NCBI GenBank assembly: GCA_024640945.1
Contig: JAHEEA010000030.1
Coordinates: forward strand, 1 to 64,000
Length of the DNA: 64,000 nucleotides
From: Candidatus Methylopumilus sp.
GTDB taxonomy: Bacteria; Pseudomonadota; Gammaproteobacteria; Burkholderiales; Methylophilaceae
Reading direction: 5' to 3'
The notes below the pieces were generated by a model. It searched no databases. It was not told where the DNA came from and saw nothing but the letters and a program-made list of their open reading frames with translations. Made by a program: the position numbers and the translations under genes. Positions 16,632 to 25,706 of this stretch are shown one piece after another (position 1 is the first letter of the stretch; each line of letters opens with the position of its first letter).

Positions 16632-17189
16632 TTACTTCACGCGGTTTTTGTATTCAAATGTTCGTGTATCGATCTCAATCTTGTCACCGATGTCACAGAA
16701 AAGTGGAACTGGTAATTCGAAGCCAGTTGAAATGCGTGCTGGTTTCATTACTTTACCTGATGTATCACCTTTAACTGCTGGTTCTGTGTAAGTGATTTCG
16801 CGAACTACTGAGTTAGGAAGATCTACTGAGATTGCCTTGCCGTTGTAGAATACTACTTCACATGCCATACCATCTTCTAAGAAGTTAAGCGCATCCGTCA
16901 TGTTTTCAGCTTCTACTTCAAACTGATTGTATTCTTCGTCCATAAATACGTAGAGTGGGTCAGCGAAATAAGAGTAAGTCACATCTTTTTTCTCTAAAAC
17001 AACGACTTCGAATTTATCATCTGCTTTGTATACTGATTCGCTTGGTGCGTCAGTAAGCAAGTTCTTGAATTTCATTTTAACCACGGCTGAGTTACGGCCT
17101 GATTTGTTGTATTCGGCTTTTTGCACAACCAATGGATCGTTACCGATCATGATTACGTTGCCGACGCGGAGTTCCATTGCTGTTTTCAT
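16632..17189 (-). CDS. efp: Translation elongation factor P (Arg32 type)
   Basis: A 185-residue EF-P that relieves ribosome stalling at polyproline. The modified loop reads KSGRNSA with Arg at position 32, the residue glycosylated by EarP, rather than the Lys modified by EpmA in E. coli. Three beta-barrel domains are covered and the C-terminal signature [22 protein letters not shown] is present. The start [14 protein letters not shown] places Arg at the canonical position. It is downstream of earP, 40 bases away, as in other EarP-type genomes. Confidence 0.97.
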   Translation of the reverse strand: MKTAMELRVGNVIMIGNDPLVVQKAEYNKSGRNSAVVKMKFKNLLTDAPSESVYKADDKFEVVVLEKKDVTYSYFADPLYVFMDEEYNQFEVEAENMTDALNFLEDGMACEVVFYNGKAISVDLPNSVVREITYTEPAVKGDTSGKVMKPARISTGFELPVPLFCDIGDKIEIDTRTFEYKNRVK

Positions 17190-17228
17190 GTGATGTCTAC
17201 CAAATTATGAAGGTGTAAAAAGTCGCGC

Positions 17229-17234
17229 ATTATA
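17229..17234 (-). promoter_or_regulatory. -10 element for efp at the end of earP
   Basis: On the minus strand TATAAT lies 40 bases before the efp start, at the very end of earP, which suggests efp has its own promoter besides read-through. The -35 region is weak. Confidence 0.45.
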
Positions 17235-18333
17235 CCCCATTTTCAGTAAAAATCACTAGCGTAGAGGCTAAATCGGTCTGTGATTCAAAGTGTTGGCTGC
17301 GCTGAGTGGTCCAAGTATTCAGCTCATTAATCTCTGCAATCAGTCTATTCCATAAGGACAGTGTGATTCCGTCCTCTGACCAGGCTCGACTAAATTCGGC
17401 AAGGATTTGCGAGGGATTATCCTGAAGATAAATTTTAAGAAATGCCTCTAGTTTTTCTAGATGCAAATCATCTGCTTGGCGATAGGGTTGCCAGATAAAA
17501 GGCTTGCTAGCCCAAAGTGCTCGAATCCAGCTATCTTCCCCTCGCACAAAATTTAAATCGCAGCACCAAAGCAGTTGATCGTATTCAGCTTGAGTGAGAA
17601 AGGGGAGTAAGGTTAATTTTAATTGGCCTTGATTGAGAGTATCTCCAATATTGATAGCGTTTGAACCAAAGAATGCTGCAATTTCATGCTGATAAGAGTC
17701 CATTGGTACGAAGCATTCTACTGGGGCGTTGCCTTGAGACATGGTGTTGAGTAAATCCTTAATTGGCGCATCTGGATAGCAAAATAATGACACTTGTAAG
17801 CTGGGTAGCTTTTTCATCATGGCGATTGCCGCATCACGAGTTTTGCTTAAGTTTTGTTCTCGGATAAGCCCGCCAGTTTTATTGTTGAATCCAGGAAAGA
17901 AAAAGGTTTTTTTGAGACCTGTTTGTGGGTGCGTTGATGGCTGGCCGTGGCAGTCGTTGATCCAAGCTTCGGCTGAGAGGTATTCGAGATTAATCCAAAT
18001 AGGTTTGTTGAGAGTCATTGCTTTTAGATAAGCAGCTGGAAGGTTGCATGCAAATGTTTCGATTACGACCTCCGCAGGGCGAACTTCATCGAAAGCTGAT
18101 GCGGACTCTTCCCATCGATATATTGTGACGCTATCAATTGTTTGAGCATGAAGTGAAGTGTCGAGATTTTGGATGATTTTTGAAGCGACTTGTAGGTCGT
18201 CTACCCATAATCGAACGTTCAGTTTGTGTTCATTGGCTAATTGTTTGGATAAGCGCCAGCAGACTCCAATATCACCAAAGTTGTCTACCACTCTGCAGAA
18301 AATATCCCAAGAAACTCGATTTTTCTTCATCAT
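17230..18333 (-). CDS. earP: EF-P arginine rhamnosyltransferase EarP
   Basis: A 367-residue inverting GT-B glycosyltransferase that moves rhamnose from dTDP-rhamnose onto Arg32 of EF-P. DIFCRVVDNFGDIGVCWRL (residues 10-28) contains the conserved Asp pair (here 17 and 21) needed for activity, and WCCDLNFVRGEDSWIRALWA near residue 258 is the C-terminal nucleotide-sugar signature. It starts one base past the greB stop (ATG at 18333 or the next codon), so it is coupled to greB. Presence with efp makes the Arg-rhamnosylation pathway very likely; rmlBCD would have to be elsewhere. Confidence 0.95.
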   Translation of the reverse strand: MMKKNRVSWDIFCRVVDNFGDIGVCWRLSKQLANEHKLNVRLWVDDLQVASKIIQNLDTSLHAQTIDSVTIYRWEESASAFDEVRPAEVVIETFACNLPAAYLKAMTLNKPIWINLEYLSAEAWINDCHGQPSTHPQTGLKKTFFFPGFNNKTGGLIREQNLSKTRDAAIAMMKKLPSLQVSLFCYPDAPIKDLLNTMSQGNAPVECFVPMDSYQHEIAAFFGSNAINIGDTLNQGQLKLTLLPFLTQAEYDQLLWCCDLNFVRGEDSWIRALWASKPFIWQPYRQADDLHLEKLEAFLKIYLQDNPSQILAEFSRAWSEDGITLSLWNRLIAEINELNTWTTQRSQHFESQTDLASTLVIFTENGV

Positions 18334-18334
18334 T

Positions 18335-18829
18335 TTAATCGTTAGGCTCTGTGTAGCTTATTTCCTGAATCTCGTACTCATCCTCACCCGTCGGGGTTTG
18401 TACGCGCACCACATCGCCTGCTTGCTTACCTAGCATGGCTTTAGCGAGCGGAGAAACCCAGCTTATCCAGCCTTTGGTGGGTTCTAATTCATCTTGCCCA
18501 ACAATGCGGTAGGTATGTTCAGTATCTCTATTTAATGAATACATGGTTACCCAGGCACCAAAGAATACTTTTTCTAGACCGGCTTGTGTGGCTGGATCGA
18601 CAATTACGGCAGCATCCATTCGTTGCATTAAAAATCGTAAGCGTGAATCAATCTGGCGTAACCTTCTTTTACCGTAAATGTAATCACCATTTTCTGACCT
18701 ATCACCGTTACCTGCGGCCCAAGAAACAACGCGCACAACCTCAGGGCGCTCGACTTTGAGTAGCTGGGTAAATTCGGCCTCTAAAGCAGCGTGACCTTGG
18801 GGGGTGATGTAGTTTTTTTGATCTGCCAT
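18335..18829 (-). CDS. greB: Transcription elongation factor GreB
   Basis: A 164-residue GreA/GreB protein that stimulates transcript cleavage in backtracked RNA polymerase. The N-terminal coiled coil carries the acidic tip GDRSENGDYIYGKRRLRQIDSRLRFL, and the C-terminal FKBP-like domain ends GDVVRVQTPTGEDEYEIQEISY. The basic RRLRQ patch and length favour GreB over GreA. First gene of greB-earP-efp; it diverges from the addB-like gene over 64 bases. Confidence 0.93.
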   Translation of the reverse strand: MADQKNYITPQGHAALEAEFTQLLKVERPEVVRVVSWAAGNGDRSENGDYIYGKRRLRQIDSRLRFLMQRMDAAVIVDPATQAGLEKVFFGAWVTMYSLNRDTEHTYRIVGQDELEPTKGWISWVSPLAKAMLGKQAGDVVRVQTPTGEDEYEIQEISYTEPND

Positions 18830-18881
18830 GCGGTGCCGTTTTTATTCTTTGTTTTAAGTGTTTTTAGTCATCAGTCCAAGT

Positions 18882-18887
18882 TAAAAT
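18882..18887 (+). promoter_or_regulatory. -10-like element immediately before the addB-like gene
   Basis: TAAAAT ends six bases before ATG 18894. That would put the transcription start on the A of the start codon. No Shine-Dalgarno sequence is present. Confidence 0.4.
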
Positions 18888-18893
18888 CTTGCT

Positions 18894-21662
18894 ATGACTA
18901 AACACTTCAATTCTAGCCTGATTTTATGTTCTACGCCGCGTTTAGCGCGTAGCTTGCAAGGAATTTTTCAGCGTGAACAAGTGCGAAAAGGTATTGTGAA
19001 GTGGAAACCGCTTAATGCTGTGCTTTTGTCACAATGGCTGGGTCAGGTGCTTGATGAGTCAATATTATTGGGTGAGATTGATGCTGCCAATATCCCAAGC
19101 ACGGAGCTGAATTCACTACAAGAGAGTTTGCTGTGGGAGCAGAGCATTAGGTATTGTTTAAAGTCGCATGAGGCCGAAGACTTATTTGATGCATCTGGTT
19201 TAGCAAGTGCGGCAATGGAAGCGAATAGGTTAATTATTGAGTGGAATCTGCATATTAATATGGATGAGGCCACTGAAGAAACCAAACAGTTTCTGGAATG
19301 GCGTAAACGTTTTCAGTGGCTTTGTAAGCAAAATGGATATTTGGAATCAGTGCGCTACGGGAATTGGCGTTTAGACCTATTGGAAAGTGGTGTAGGCACA
19401 TTGCCAGCACAAATTGAATTTGCTGGATTTGACCGTATAAATCCCCAATTGAAACGATTGCAAGATGTGCTTGTAAAGCGAGGTGTGAAAGTAAACTCCG
19501 CATTACTCACTTTTGATTCGCCTCAAGAAGTTAAGCATATTGTATTAACTAATCAGGATACGGAATGCCGCGCCGCAGTTGCATGGGCTAAAGCGCAGTT
19601 AGCAGAAAATCCACAAGCCAGCATTGCAATCGTTGTGCCAGAGCTGGCTGTTTTGCGTAGCAAGCTTTCGGCATTGTTAGACGATGTATTGCAAGCATCC
19701 GCCGCACGTCCTGCCTTGGCTGAGAGTCAACGTTGTTATGATTTTTCTTTGGGTGTACCACTCAATACACAGCCTGTGATTGCAACGGCTATTCATCTTC
19801 TGCAATTGGCTTGGCAGCGTGGCAGTATTTTTCAGCAAGAGATTGTTCAGTTGCTGCACAGTCCTTACTGGTCGGAAGGTTTGTTAGAGGCTGATGCTAG
19901 AGCATTGCTGGAAGCGCGTATGCGCCGCGATTTACCGCTGAGTTTTAAGAGTACTCGATTACAAAACTACATTCATAAAGTCACTGTGGGTGATGGTGGA
20001 ATGAGCCTGCCAGCCACCATCAAAGCCTTACAGAGTTTAATTGGCTACGCACAAACCCAAGAGGCGAGACAGTTGCCTTCGGCTTGGGCTTTGGTGTTAG
20101 ATCAAGCTTTGGTTTATGCAGATTGGCCTGGCCGTAGAAGCTTGTCTAGCTTTGAATATCAGGCGACTAAGTCTTTCGATAAAGTGCTTTCAGCGCTGGC
20201 TGGTTTAGATGATTTGCTAGGTAAGATTGATGCTAAAAGTGTTATTTCGCAATTGATTAAACTTTGCCAAGCGCAGATTTTTCAGCCCGAATATAAGCAA
20301 ATCCCTCCATTGCAAATTATGGGGATGATAGAAGCGGCGGCGGCACCCTTGGATGCCATGTGGGTGATGGGGATGAATGATCACGTTTGGCCACCTATAG
20401 CGCGACCTAATGCATTGATTTCAGCGAGTCTCCAACGTGCCGCAGAAACCCCTAATGCGAGCAGTGATGTGCAAGTGGCTTTTGCAAAATCAATTCATGA
20501 GCGCTTAATCAAAAGCGCCCGTTCAGTTATTTTCTCTAGTGCTATGCAAGATGGTGACCGTCAATTGCGTGCAAGTCCACTCATGCAAGATATTCCACTT
20601 GCTTCTGGGGAGGTGGTGTTAGCTAAAACATTGGCTGAACAGCTTATTGATGGCGTACCTAAAGAAGTGAAGAACAAACCTTGGCAATGGATAGATGATA
20701 ATCAAGGGCCAGCAGTTGAGGATGGTGGTCATGTATCTGGCGGAACGGGCTTGCTCAAGGCGCAAGCGATATGCCCAGCTTGGGCTTTTTACCAATACCG
20801 TTTGTATGCCCGCGCCTTAAAAGAGCCTGTGGATGGTTTGGACGCGATGGATAGGGGCAATCTCGTGCACCAAGTGTTGGAAGTGTTTTGGGATGGCCGC
20901 GATTCCGCTTATTTGCAAGCCTTGAGTGAGGCTGAGATGCAGGCTGTGCTTGAGCAAGCTGCCGACAAAGTACTAACTTTGTTTAATCAAGAGCACGATG
21001 AGGCATTTTCCGTGGCATTTATTCAGCTAGAAAAAGAGCGCTTAGTGAAGTTGGTCATGGCTTGGCTTAATGATGTGGAGAAAGCTCGTGAAATGGGCTT
21101 TTCTGTGCAGGCAGTTGAGCGTAAGCAAACCATCCCAATCGACAGCCTTTCGATTACTCTCACAGTGGATCGAGTGGACCAGCTTGAAGATGGCCGATTG
21201 GTGGTGCTCGATTATAAAACAGGCGGAAATATAGATTTTAAGAGCTGGGCAAACACCAATATCGCTGAGCCGCAATTGCCGATTTACGCCGCCTTTTTGA
21301 TGGGCGATGCACAAGTGGCTGCGGTTTGTTTTGCCAAAGTGCTGTTGGAAAAAGCAGGCTATGCAGGCATTGCTACTAATAAAGGAGTGTTGCAGGGAGC
21401 AACGCTTTTAGAGGAAAGTCGAGGACGCAGGATTTTTGCAGCAGCAGAATTCCCTAATTGGCCTTCTGTGATTGCGCACTGGAAAAACCGCATTACCGCC
21501 ACAGCGCAAGCGATTAAAGCCGGTGATGCGGCGGTGAAGTTTGAAAATGAAAAGCAGCTGACCTATTGTGAGGTCTTGCCTTTGTTAAGATTGGCGGAGC
21601 GCCAGTTACAGTTTGAGCATCAACAAGCTGAGAGTCATCAGCAAGTGCTAGGTGGCTTATGA
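18894..21662 (+). CDS. AddB-like PD-(D/E)XK nuclease of a DNA-end-processing complex
   Basis: A 922-residue protein of the betaproteobacterial AddB-like 'probable DNA repair protein' type. The N-terminal part resembles an inactivated helicase-type fold (LILCSTPRLARSLQGIF, IAIVVPELAVLRSKL, WVMGMNDHVWPP). The C-terminal nuclease has LTVDRVDQLEDGRLVVLDYKTGG (about 763-785), the D...DYK motif of RecB-family nucleases. Together with the helicase downstream it should resect double-strand breaks in place of RecBCD. The four-base overlap (ATGA) with that gene shows coupling. ATG 18894 has no ribosome site. Confidence 0.88.
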   Translation: MTKHFNSSLILCSTPRLARSLQGIFQREQVRKGIVKWKPLNAVLLSQWLGQVLDESILLGEIDAANIPSTELNSLQESLLWEQSIRYCLKSHEAEDLFDASGLASAAMEANRLIIEWNLHINMDEATEETKQFLEWRKRFQWLCKQNGYLESVRYGNWRLDLLESGVGTLPAQIEFAGFDRINPQLKRLQDVLVKRGVKVNSALLTFDSPQEVKHIVLTNQDTECRAAVAWAKAQLAENPQASIAIVVPELAVLRSKLSALLDDVLQASAARPALAESQRCYDFSLGVPLNTQPVIATAIHLLQLAWQRGSIFQQEIVQLLHSPYWSEGLLEADARALLEARMRRDLPLSFKSTRLQNYIHKVTVGDGGMSLPATIKALQSLIGYAQTQEARQLPSAWALVLDQALVYADWPGRRSLSSFEYQATKSFDKVLSALAGLDDLLGKIDAKSVISQLIKLCQAQIFQPEYKQIPPLQIMGMIEAAAAPLDAMWVMGMNDHVWPPIARPNALISASLQRAAETPNASSDVQVAFAKSIHERLIKSARSVIFSSAMQDGDRQLRASPLMQDIPLASGEVVLAKTLAEQLIDGVPKEVKNKPWQWIDDNQGPAVEDGGHVSGGTGLLKAQAICPAWAFYQYRLYARALKEPVDGLDAMDRGNLVHQVLEVFWDGRDSAYLQALSEAEMQAVLEQAADKVLTLFNQEHDEAFSVAFIQLEKERLVKLVMAWLNDVEKAREMGFSVQAVERKQTIPIDSLSITLTVDRVDQLEDGRLVVLDYKTGGNIDFKSWANTNIAEPQLPIYAAFLMGDAQVAAVCFAKVLLEKAGYAGIATNKGVLQGATLLEESRGRRIFAAAEFPNWPSVIAHWKNRITATAQAIKAGDAAVKFENEKQLTYCEVLPLLRLAERQLQFEHQQAESHQQVLGGL

Positions 21663-24600
21663 GTCAGTATCAATATTTGCTGGATGAAGACGATGCAAGC
21701 CGAATTAATGCTTTAGAATTTGCTTCTTTTATTGTCGAAGCGCCAGCTGGTGCCGGCAAGACCGAACTCCTCACTCAGCGCTATTTGAAGTTGCTTGCCA
21801 CGGTAGATTCACCGGAAGAAATTATAGCCATTACCTTTACCAATAAAGCCGCTTCCGAAATGAAGAAGCGGATTATGGATAGCTTGGTAGATGCAAACTC
21901 AGGCCAGCGCCCATCCTTACCTCACAAAATTGTAACTTTTGAACTTGGACAAAAAGCCTTGGCACGATCTGCTGAGAAATCGTGGGAACTGCTGACCACG
22001 CCCTCGCGTTTGCGTATCTATACTATAGACTCATTAAGTGGCAATTTAGCGCGTCAAATGCCTTTGTTAACCCGTTTTGGCACGCAGCCAGCGGTATGTG
22101 AAGATGCTGGTTTGTATTATCAAGAGGCCGCTACGCGCACTTTAGCTAATTTGGATGATGCAACCGAAGGCCCGGTAGTGCAGATGGCTTTGCGTTACTT
22201 TGATAATGACCATTATCGACTCAAGGCCTTATTGGCAGAGATGCTTGCCAAGCGCGACCAATGGCAGTATTACGTGATGAATCACAATGATGCGTCCTTA
22301 GCTGAAGCTGCGCTTGTGCATTTGGTGACACAAGATATGAAAGCGGTGGCCGAAGTGATGCCTCTAAGTGTGCAAGAGGCTTTGATGCCGATTGCGCGCT
22401 ATGCAGCATCTAACTTGCCGTGTGATGCTTCTGTGGCCTTACTAGGTGATTGGGAAACACCTATTCCATTTAAGCCAGAAGCATTGGCGATGTGGCGTGC
22501 AGTCGTTGATTTAGTGTTGACGGGTACCAACACTTTTAGAAAAACCGTGAATGTGAAAAATGGGTTCCCTGCGACACCTGAAGGCAAGCTTTATAAAGAG
22601 CAACTTGATGAAGTTATTAACACTTTACATCAGATTGAAGGTGCTGAGCTTGCGTTAAAGACTTTAAAAGAACTTCCTAATCCCAAATATGACGAGCAGA
22701 GTTGGCAAATCATTTTGGCCTTAGCTCATTTGCTCAAGTTGGCGACAGCTGAGCTTTGGCTAGTATTCCAGCAACATGGCGAAGTCGATTTTGTACAGAT
22801 TTCACAAAATGCCTTATTTGCTTTGGGTGATGCTGAGGAGAATCCGACGGATTTGGCTTTAAAGCTAGATTATCGGATTAAACATTTGTTGGTAGACGAA
22901 TTTCAAGATACCAGTCCTACACAAATCAAGTTGATAGAGCATCTTACGCAAGGTTGGATGGATGGCGATGGTCGCACACTGTTTTTGGTTGGCGATCCTA
23001 TGCAGTCAATTTACCGTTTCCGCAAAGCCAATGTTGGTTTGTTCTTGCGCGTTGCACAGGAGGGTATAGGTGGCTTGTCGCTGAATCCACTTAAATTGTG
23101 GCGCAATAATCGCTCGCATGCGCCAGTGATTGAATGGGTCAATGATACATTTGAAAAAGTATTCCCTGATGATGATAGCGTCTCGCGCGGCGCCATTAGC
23201 TATCGTGCTTTTGTGGCAAAAGATCGCGATCCTGATGGCGCTGGAGTGCATTTTCATGCCATGTTGGATGGCGGCGGTACAGTAGAGTCTGATGATGAGG
23301 ATGGCCAGGAAGATGCGCTTGAAAGTGATGTTCGTCAGCTAGAAGCCAATAAAATTATTGATATTATCAAGACCACTTGGGCTGAAAATCCAGCTAGAAA
23401 GATTGCTGTTTTAGTGCGCGCACGTAGCCATTTGCATGCTTTAGTCGCTGAAATTCGCCGAAATCATGCTGAATTATCATTTCAAGCCGTTGAGATTGAA
23501 GAGCTGGCAAATCGTCAAGTCGTACAAGATTTATTATCGCTGACGAATGCCTTACATCAACGTGCTGACCGCGTGCATTGGTTAGCGATTTTGCGAGCGC
23601 CTTGGTGTGGTTTGAGCTTGAAGGATTTGCATCAGTTGGTTGGTGGAGACCAATACAGTACTGTGCTGCATTTAATGCACGACGAAGCACGGTTGCAAAG
23701 CTTAAGTGATGATGGGCGCATGCGTTTATTACATTTGCGAGCAGTGATGCAAGAGGCACTGGATCATCGTGGCCGCATGAGTATGAGTAGGTGGGTACAC
23801 AGTGTGTGGGTAATGTTGGGTGGACCAGCTTGTTTGTGGGATGCTGGCGATGTGCGCGATGTGCAAGCGTTCTTTGATCGTATTGACCGCATGGAAGCCA
23901 GCGGCCAATTTAGCACTGAGCAATTGGCGCTTGAAGTGCAAAAGCTCTATGCAGCTCCTGATGCGAAGGCAAAAGATTTATTGCAGTTTATGACCATCCA
24001 TAAATCAAAAGGCTTGGAATTTGATACCGTTATTTTGCCCGGTTTGGATAAAACGACAGGTCGCAGTGACCAACCCTTATTGATGTGGGAAGAAGTGCCA
24101 AGAGAAGGCTTTGGCGGCGCTGTTGCGGATGTTGATTTAGTGGTAGCAACGATGCCACCTAAAGGTAAAAATAAAGACAATCAGCAAAGTATTTACGATT
24201 ATATGAGATCGTTAGAAAAGCAACGTGCCGCTTATGAAGATGCGCGTGTGCTTTATGTGGCAGTGACCCGTGCTGAGCGATGTTTGCATCTTCTGGGGGC
24301 GGTGAAGCCGAATAAAAATGGTGAGTTACAGCCTAAAAAGAATACGTTCTTGGAAATGCTTTGGCCTGTGGTGGCGGTTGAATTTGCTGAGGATAAATTA
24401 ACACTTAATCAAGCTGAGCCTTCGGTTTCGCATGAGCGTCGTTTAAGTGCTAAGTTAGAAGATTTTGTGCCGCAGTTAGTGCGTTTAAAAGCGCCGCATA
24501 TTCCTGATGTTTTACAAGCGGAACAAGTGCGCTATGAAATTCAGCAAAGTAGGGTGACATCACCTGAAGCTGAAGTAGTACTTTCTTTAGAGGCTAGTGT

Positions 24601-25093
24601 AGGCACTTTGGTGCATCGTTATTTAGAATTAATGGCGCAACAAGGTTTGGATGCTTGGTCGCTTGATCGACTTGAAACATTAAAGATGGCAATGGTTCGC
24701 TGGCTCACTCAACAAGGCCACACGAGCTTAGTTGCGACACAAGGCGCAACACTTACCATTAGCCTGCTTAAAAAAACGTTGGAAAGTGAGCAGGGACGCT
24801 GGGCTTTGCAGGCGCATGAACATGCACAAAATGAGCTGGAGATTGAACGCCAAATTGATAGCTTAGTCATTCAGAAGCGGGTGATTGATCGTACGTTTGT
24901 TGAAAAGGGCATTCGCTGGATTCTGGATTACAAAACGATTGCGTTAGACTTTAGCCTTGATGATGGCTTGAAGTCAGCGGCTGAACAATATCGTCAACAG
25001 CTTGAGCAATATGGTGCTTTATTTGTGGATGAAGGTTTGGAAATCAAACTTGCGGTTTACTTTGTGAGCATAGGCAAGCTTGTGATTTTGTAG
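21659..25093 (+). CDS. AddA-like UvrD-family helicase-nuclease
   Basis: A 1144-residue superfamily 1 helicase with all motifs: EAPAGAGKTELLTQRY (I, residues 29-44), ITFTNKAASEMKKRI (Ia), LLVDEFQDTSPTQIKL (II), FLVGDPMQSIYRFRKA (III), TIHKSKGLEFDTVILPGL (V) and VLYVAVTRAERC (VI). A RecB-type nuclease core RWILDYKTIALD lies near residue 1080. Paired with the AddB-like protein it forms a presumed break-processing complex that would act at Chi-like sites. It converges with dedA five bases away. Confidence 0.9.
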   Translation: MSQYQYLLDEDDASRINALEFASFIVEAPAGAGKTELLTQRYLKLLATVDSPEEIIAITFTNKAASEMKKRIMDSLVDANSGQRPSLPHKIVTFELGQKALARSAEKSWELLTTPSRLRIYTIDSLSGNLARQMPLLTRFGTQPAVCEDAGLYYQEAATRTLANLDDATEGPVVQMALRYFDNDHYRLKALLAEMLAKRDQWQYYVMNHNDASLAEAALVHLVTQDMKAVAEVMPLSVQEALMPIARYAASNLPCDASVALLGDWETPIPFKPEALAMWRAVVDLVLTGTNTFRKTVNVKNGFPATPEGKLYKEQLDEVINTLHQIEGAELALKTLKELPNPKYDEQSWQIILALAHLLKLATAELWLVFQQHGEVDFVQISQNALFALGDAEENPTDLALKLDYRIKHLLVDEFQDTSPTQIKLIEHLTQGWMDGDGRTLFLVGDPMQSIYRFRKANVGLFLRVAQEGIGGLSLNPLKLWRNNRSHAPVIEWVNDTFEKVFPDDDSVSRGAISYRAFVAKDRDPDGAGVHFHAMLDGGGTVESDDEDGQEDALESDVRQLEANKIIDIIKTTWAENPARKIAVLVRARSHLHALVAEIRRNHAELSFQAVEIEELANRQVVQDLLSLTNALHQRADRVHWLAILRAPWCGLSLKDLHQLVGGDQYSTVLHLMHDEARLQSLSDDGRMRLLHLRAVMQEALDHRGRMSMSRWVHSVWVMLGGPACLWDAGDVRDVQAFFDRIDRMEASGQFSTEQLALEVQKLYAAPDAKAKDLLQFMTIHKSKGLEFDTVILPGLDKTTGRSDQPLLMWEEVPREGFGGAVADVDLVVATMPPKGKNKDNQQSIYDYMRSLEKQRAAYEDARVLYVAVTRAERCLHLLGAVKPNKNGELQPKKNTFLEMLWPVVAVEFAEDKLTLNQAEPSVSHERRLSAKLEDFVPQLVRLKAPHIPDVLQAEQVRYEIQQSRVTSPEAEVVLSLEASVGTLVHRYLELMAQQGLDAWSLDRLETLKMAMVRWLTQQGHTSLVATQGATLTISLLKKTLESEQGRWALQAHEHAQNELEIERQIDSLVIQKRVIDRTFVEKGIRWILDYKTIALDFSLDDGLKSAAEQYRQQLEQYGALFVDEGLEIKLAVYFVSIGKLVIL

Positions 25094-25097
25094 TCAT

Positions 25098-25706
25098 CTA
25101 GTGTTTAAAGTGTCTTTTTAGGTACCAGATGACAAAAATCAAACCAGCGCCAGCAATGACGTAATGGAATTCGTGGAAATAAACCTTAAGACTTTCCCAA
25201 TGTTCGCCCATCTTGAAGCCTGCGAAGGCGAGTAGGTAACACCAAATCAATGAGCCGACAAAGGTATAAAGGATAAACTTCCCCATATGCATGCGAGCCA
25301 TGCCCGCAGGGAATGCAATGAATGTACGTACTGCCGGTAATAAACGGCCAATAAAGATAATAATATCGCCGTGTTTTTCAAATGCGTGATCCGCCCACTT
25401 CAAATCTTTATGTGAAATGAGTACCCATTTCCCATATTTTTCAACCAATGGTCTGCCACCATACATGCCAAGATAATAGGCTGGAATGGAACCAACAACA
25501 CAGCCTAAAGCGCCTGCAACAGCAACCATCCATAACAGCATTTCACCTTTGAAAACTAAAAATCCTGCAAAGGGCATGATGATCTCTGAAGGGAGTGGAA
25601 TGCAGGCTGATTCAATTGCCATTAGAAGCACGATGCCGCCATATCCCATGGTGGAAATAACACCCATAATCCAAGTGGCTAAAATAGCGATGATTTTTTC
25701 TAACAT
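25098..25706 (-). CDS. DedA-family membrane protein
   Basis: A 202-residue inner-membrane protein of the DedA/SNARE-associated family. IESACIPLPSEIIMPFAGFLV carries the conserved acidic residues, and GRLLPAVRTFIAFPAGMARM (about 120-139) is the second signature with the essential Arg. Four to five hydrophobic segments are visible. The family is linked to lipid carrier (undecaprenyl phosphate or phospholipid) flipping and membrane potential. Its start overlaps the mfd stop by one base, so it is co-translated with mfd. Confidence 0.9.
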   Translation of the reverse strand: MLEKIIAILATWIMGVISTMGYGGIVLLMAIESACIPLPSEIIMPFAGFLVFKGEMLLWMVAVAGALGCVVGSIPAYYLGMYGGRPLVEKYGKWVLISHKDLKWADHAFEKHGDIIIFIGRLLPAVRTFIAFPAGMARMHMGKFILYTFVGSLIWCYLLAFAGFKMGEHWESLKVYFHEFHYVIAGAGLIFVIWYLKRHFKH

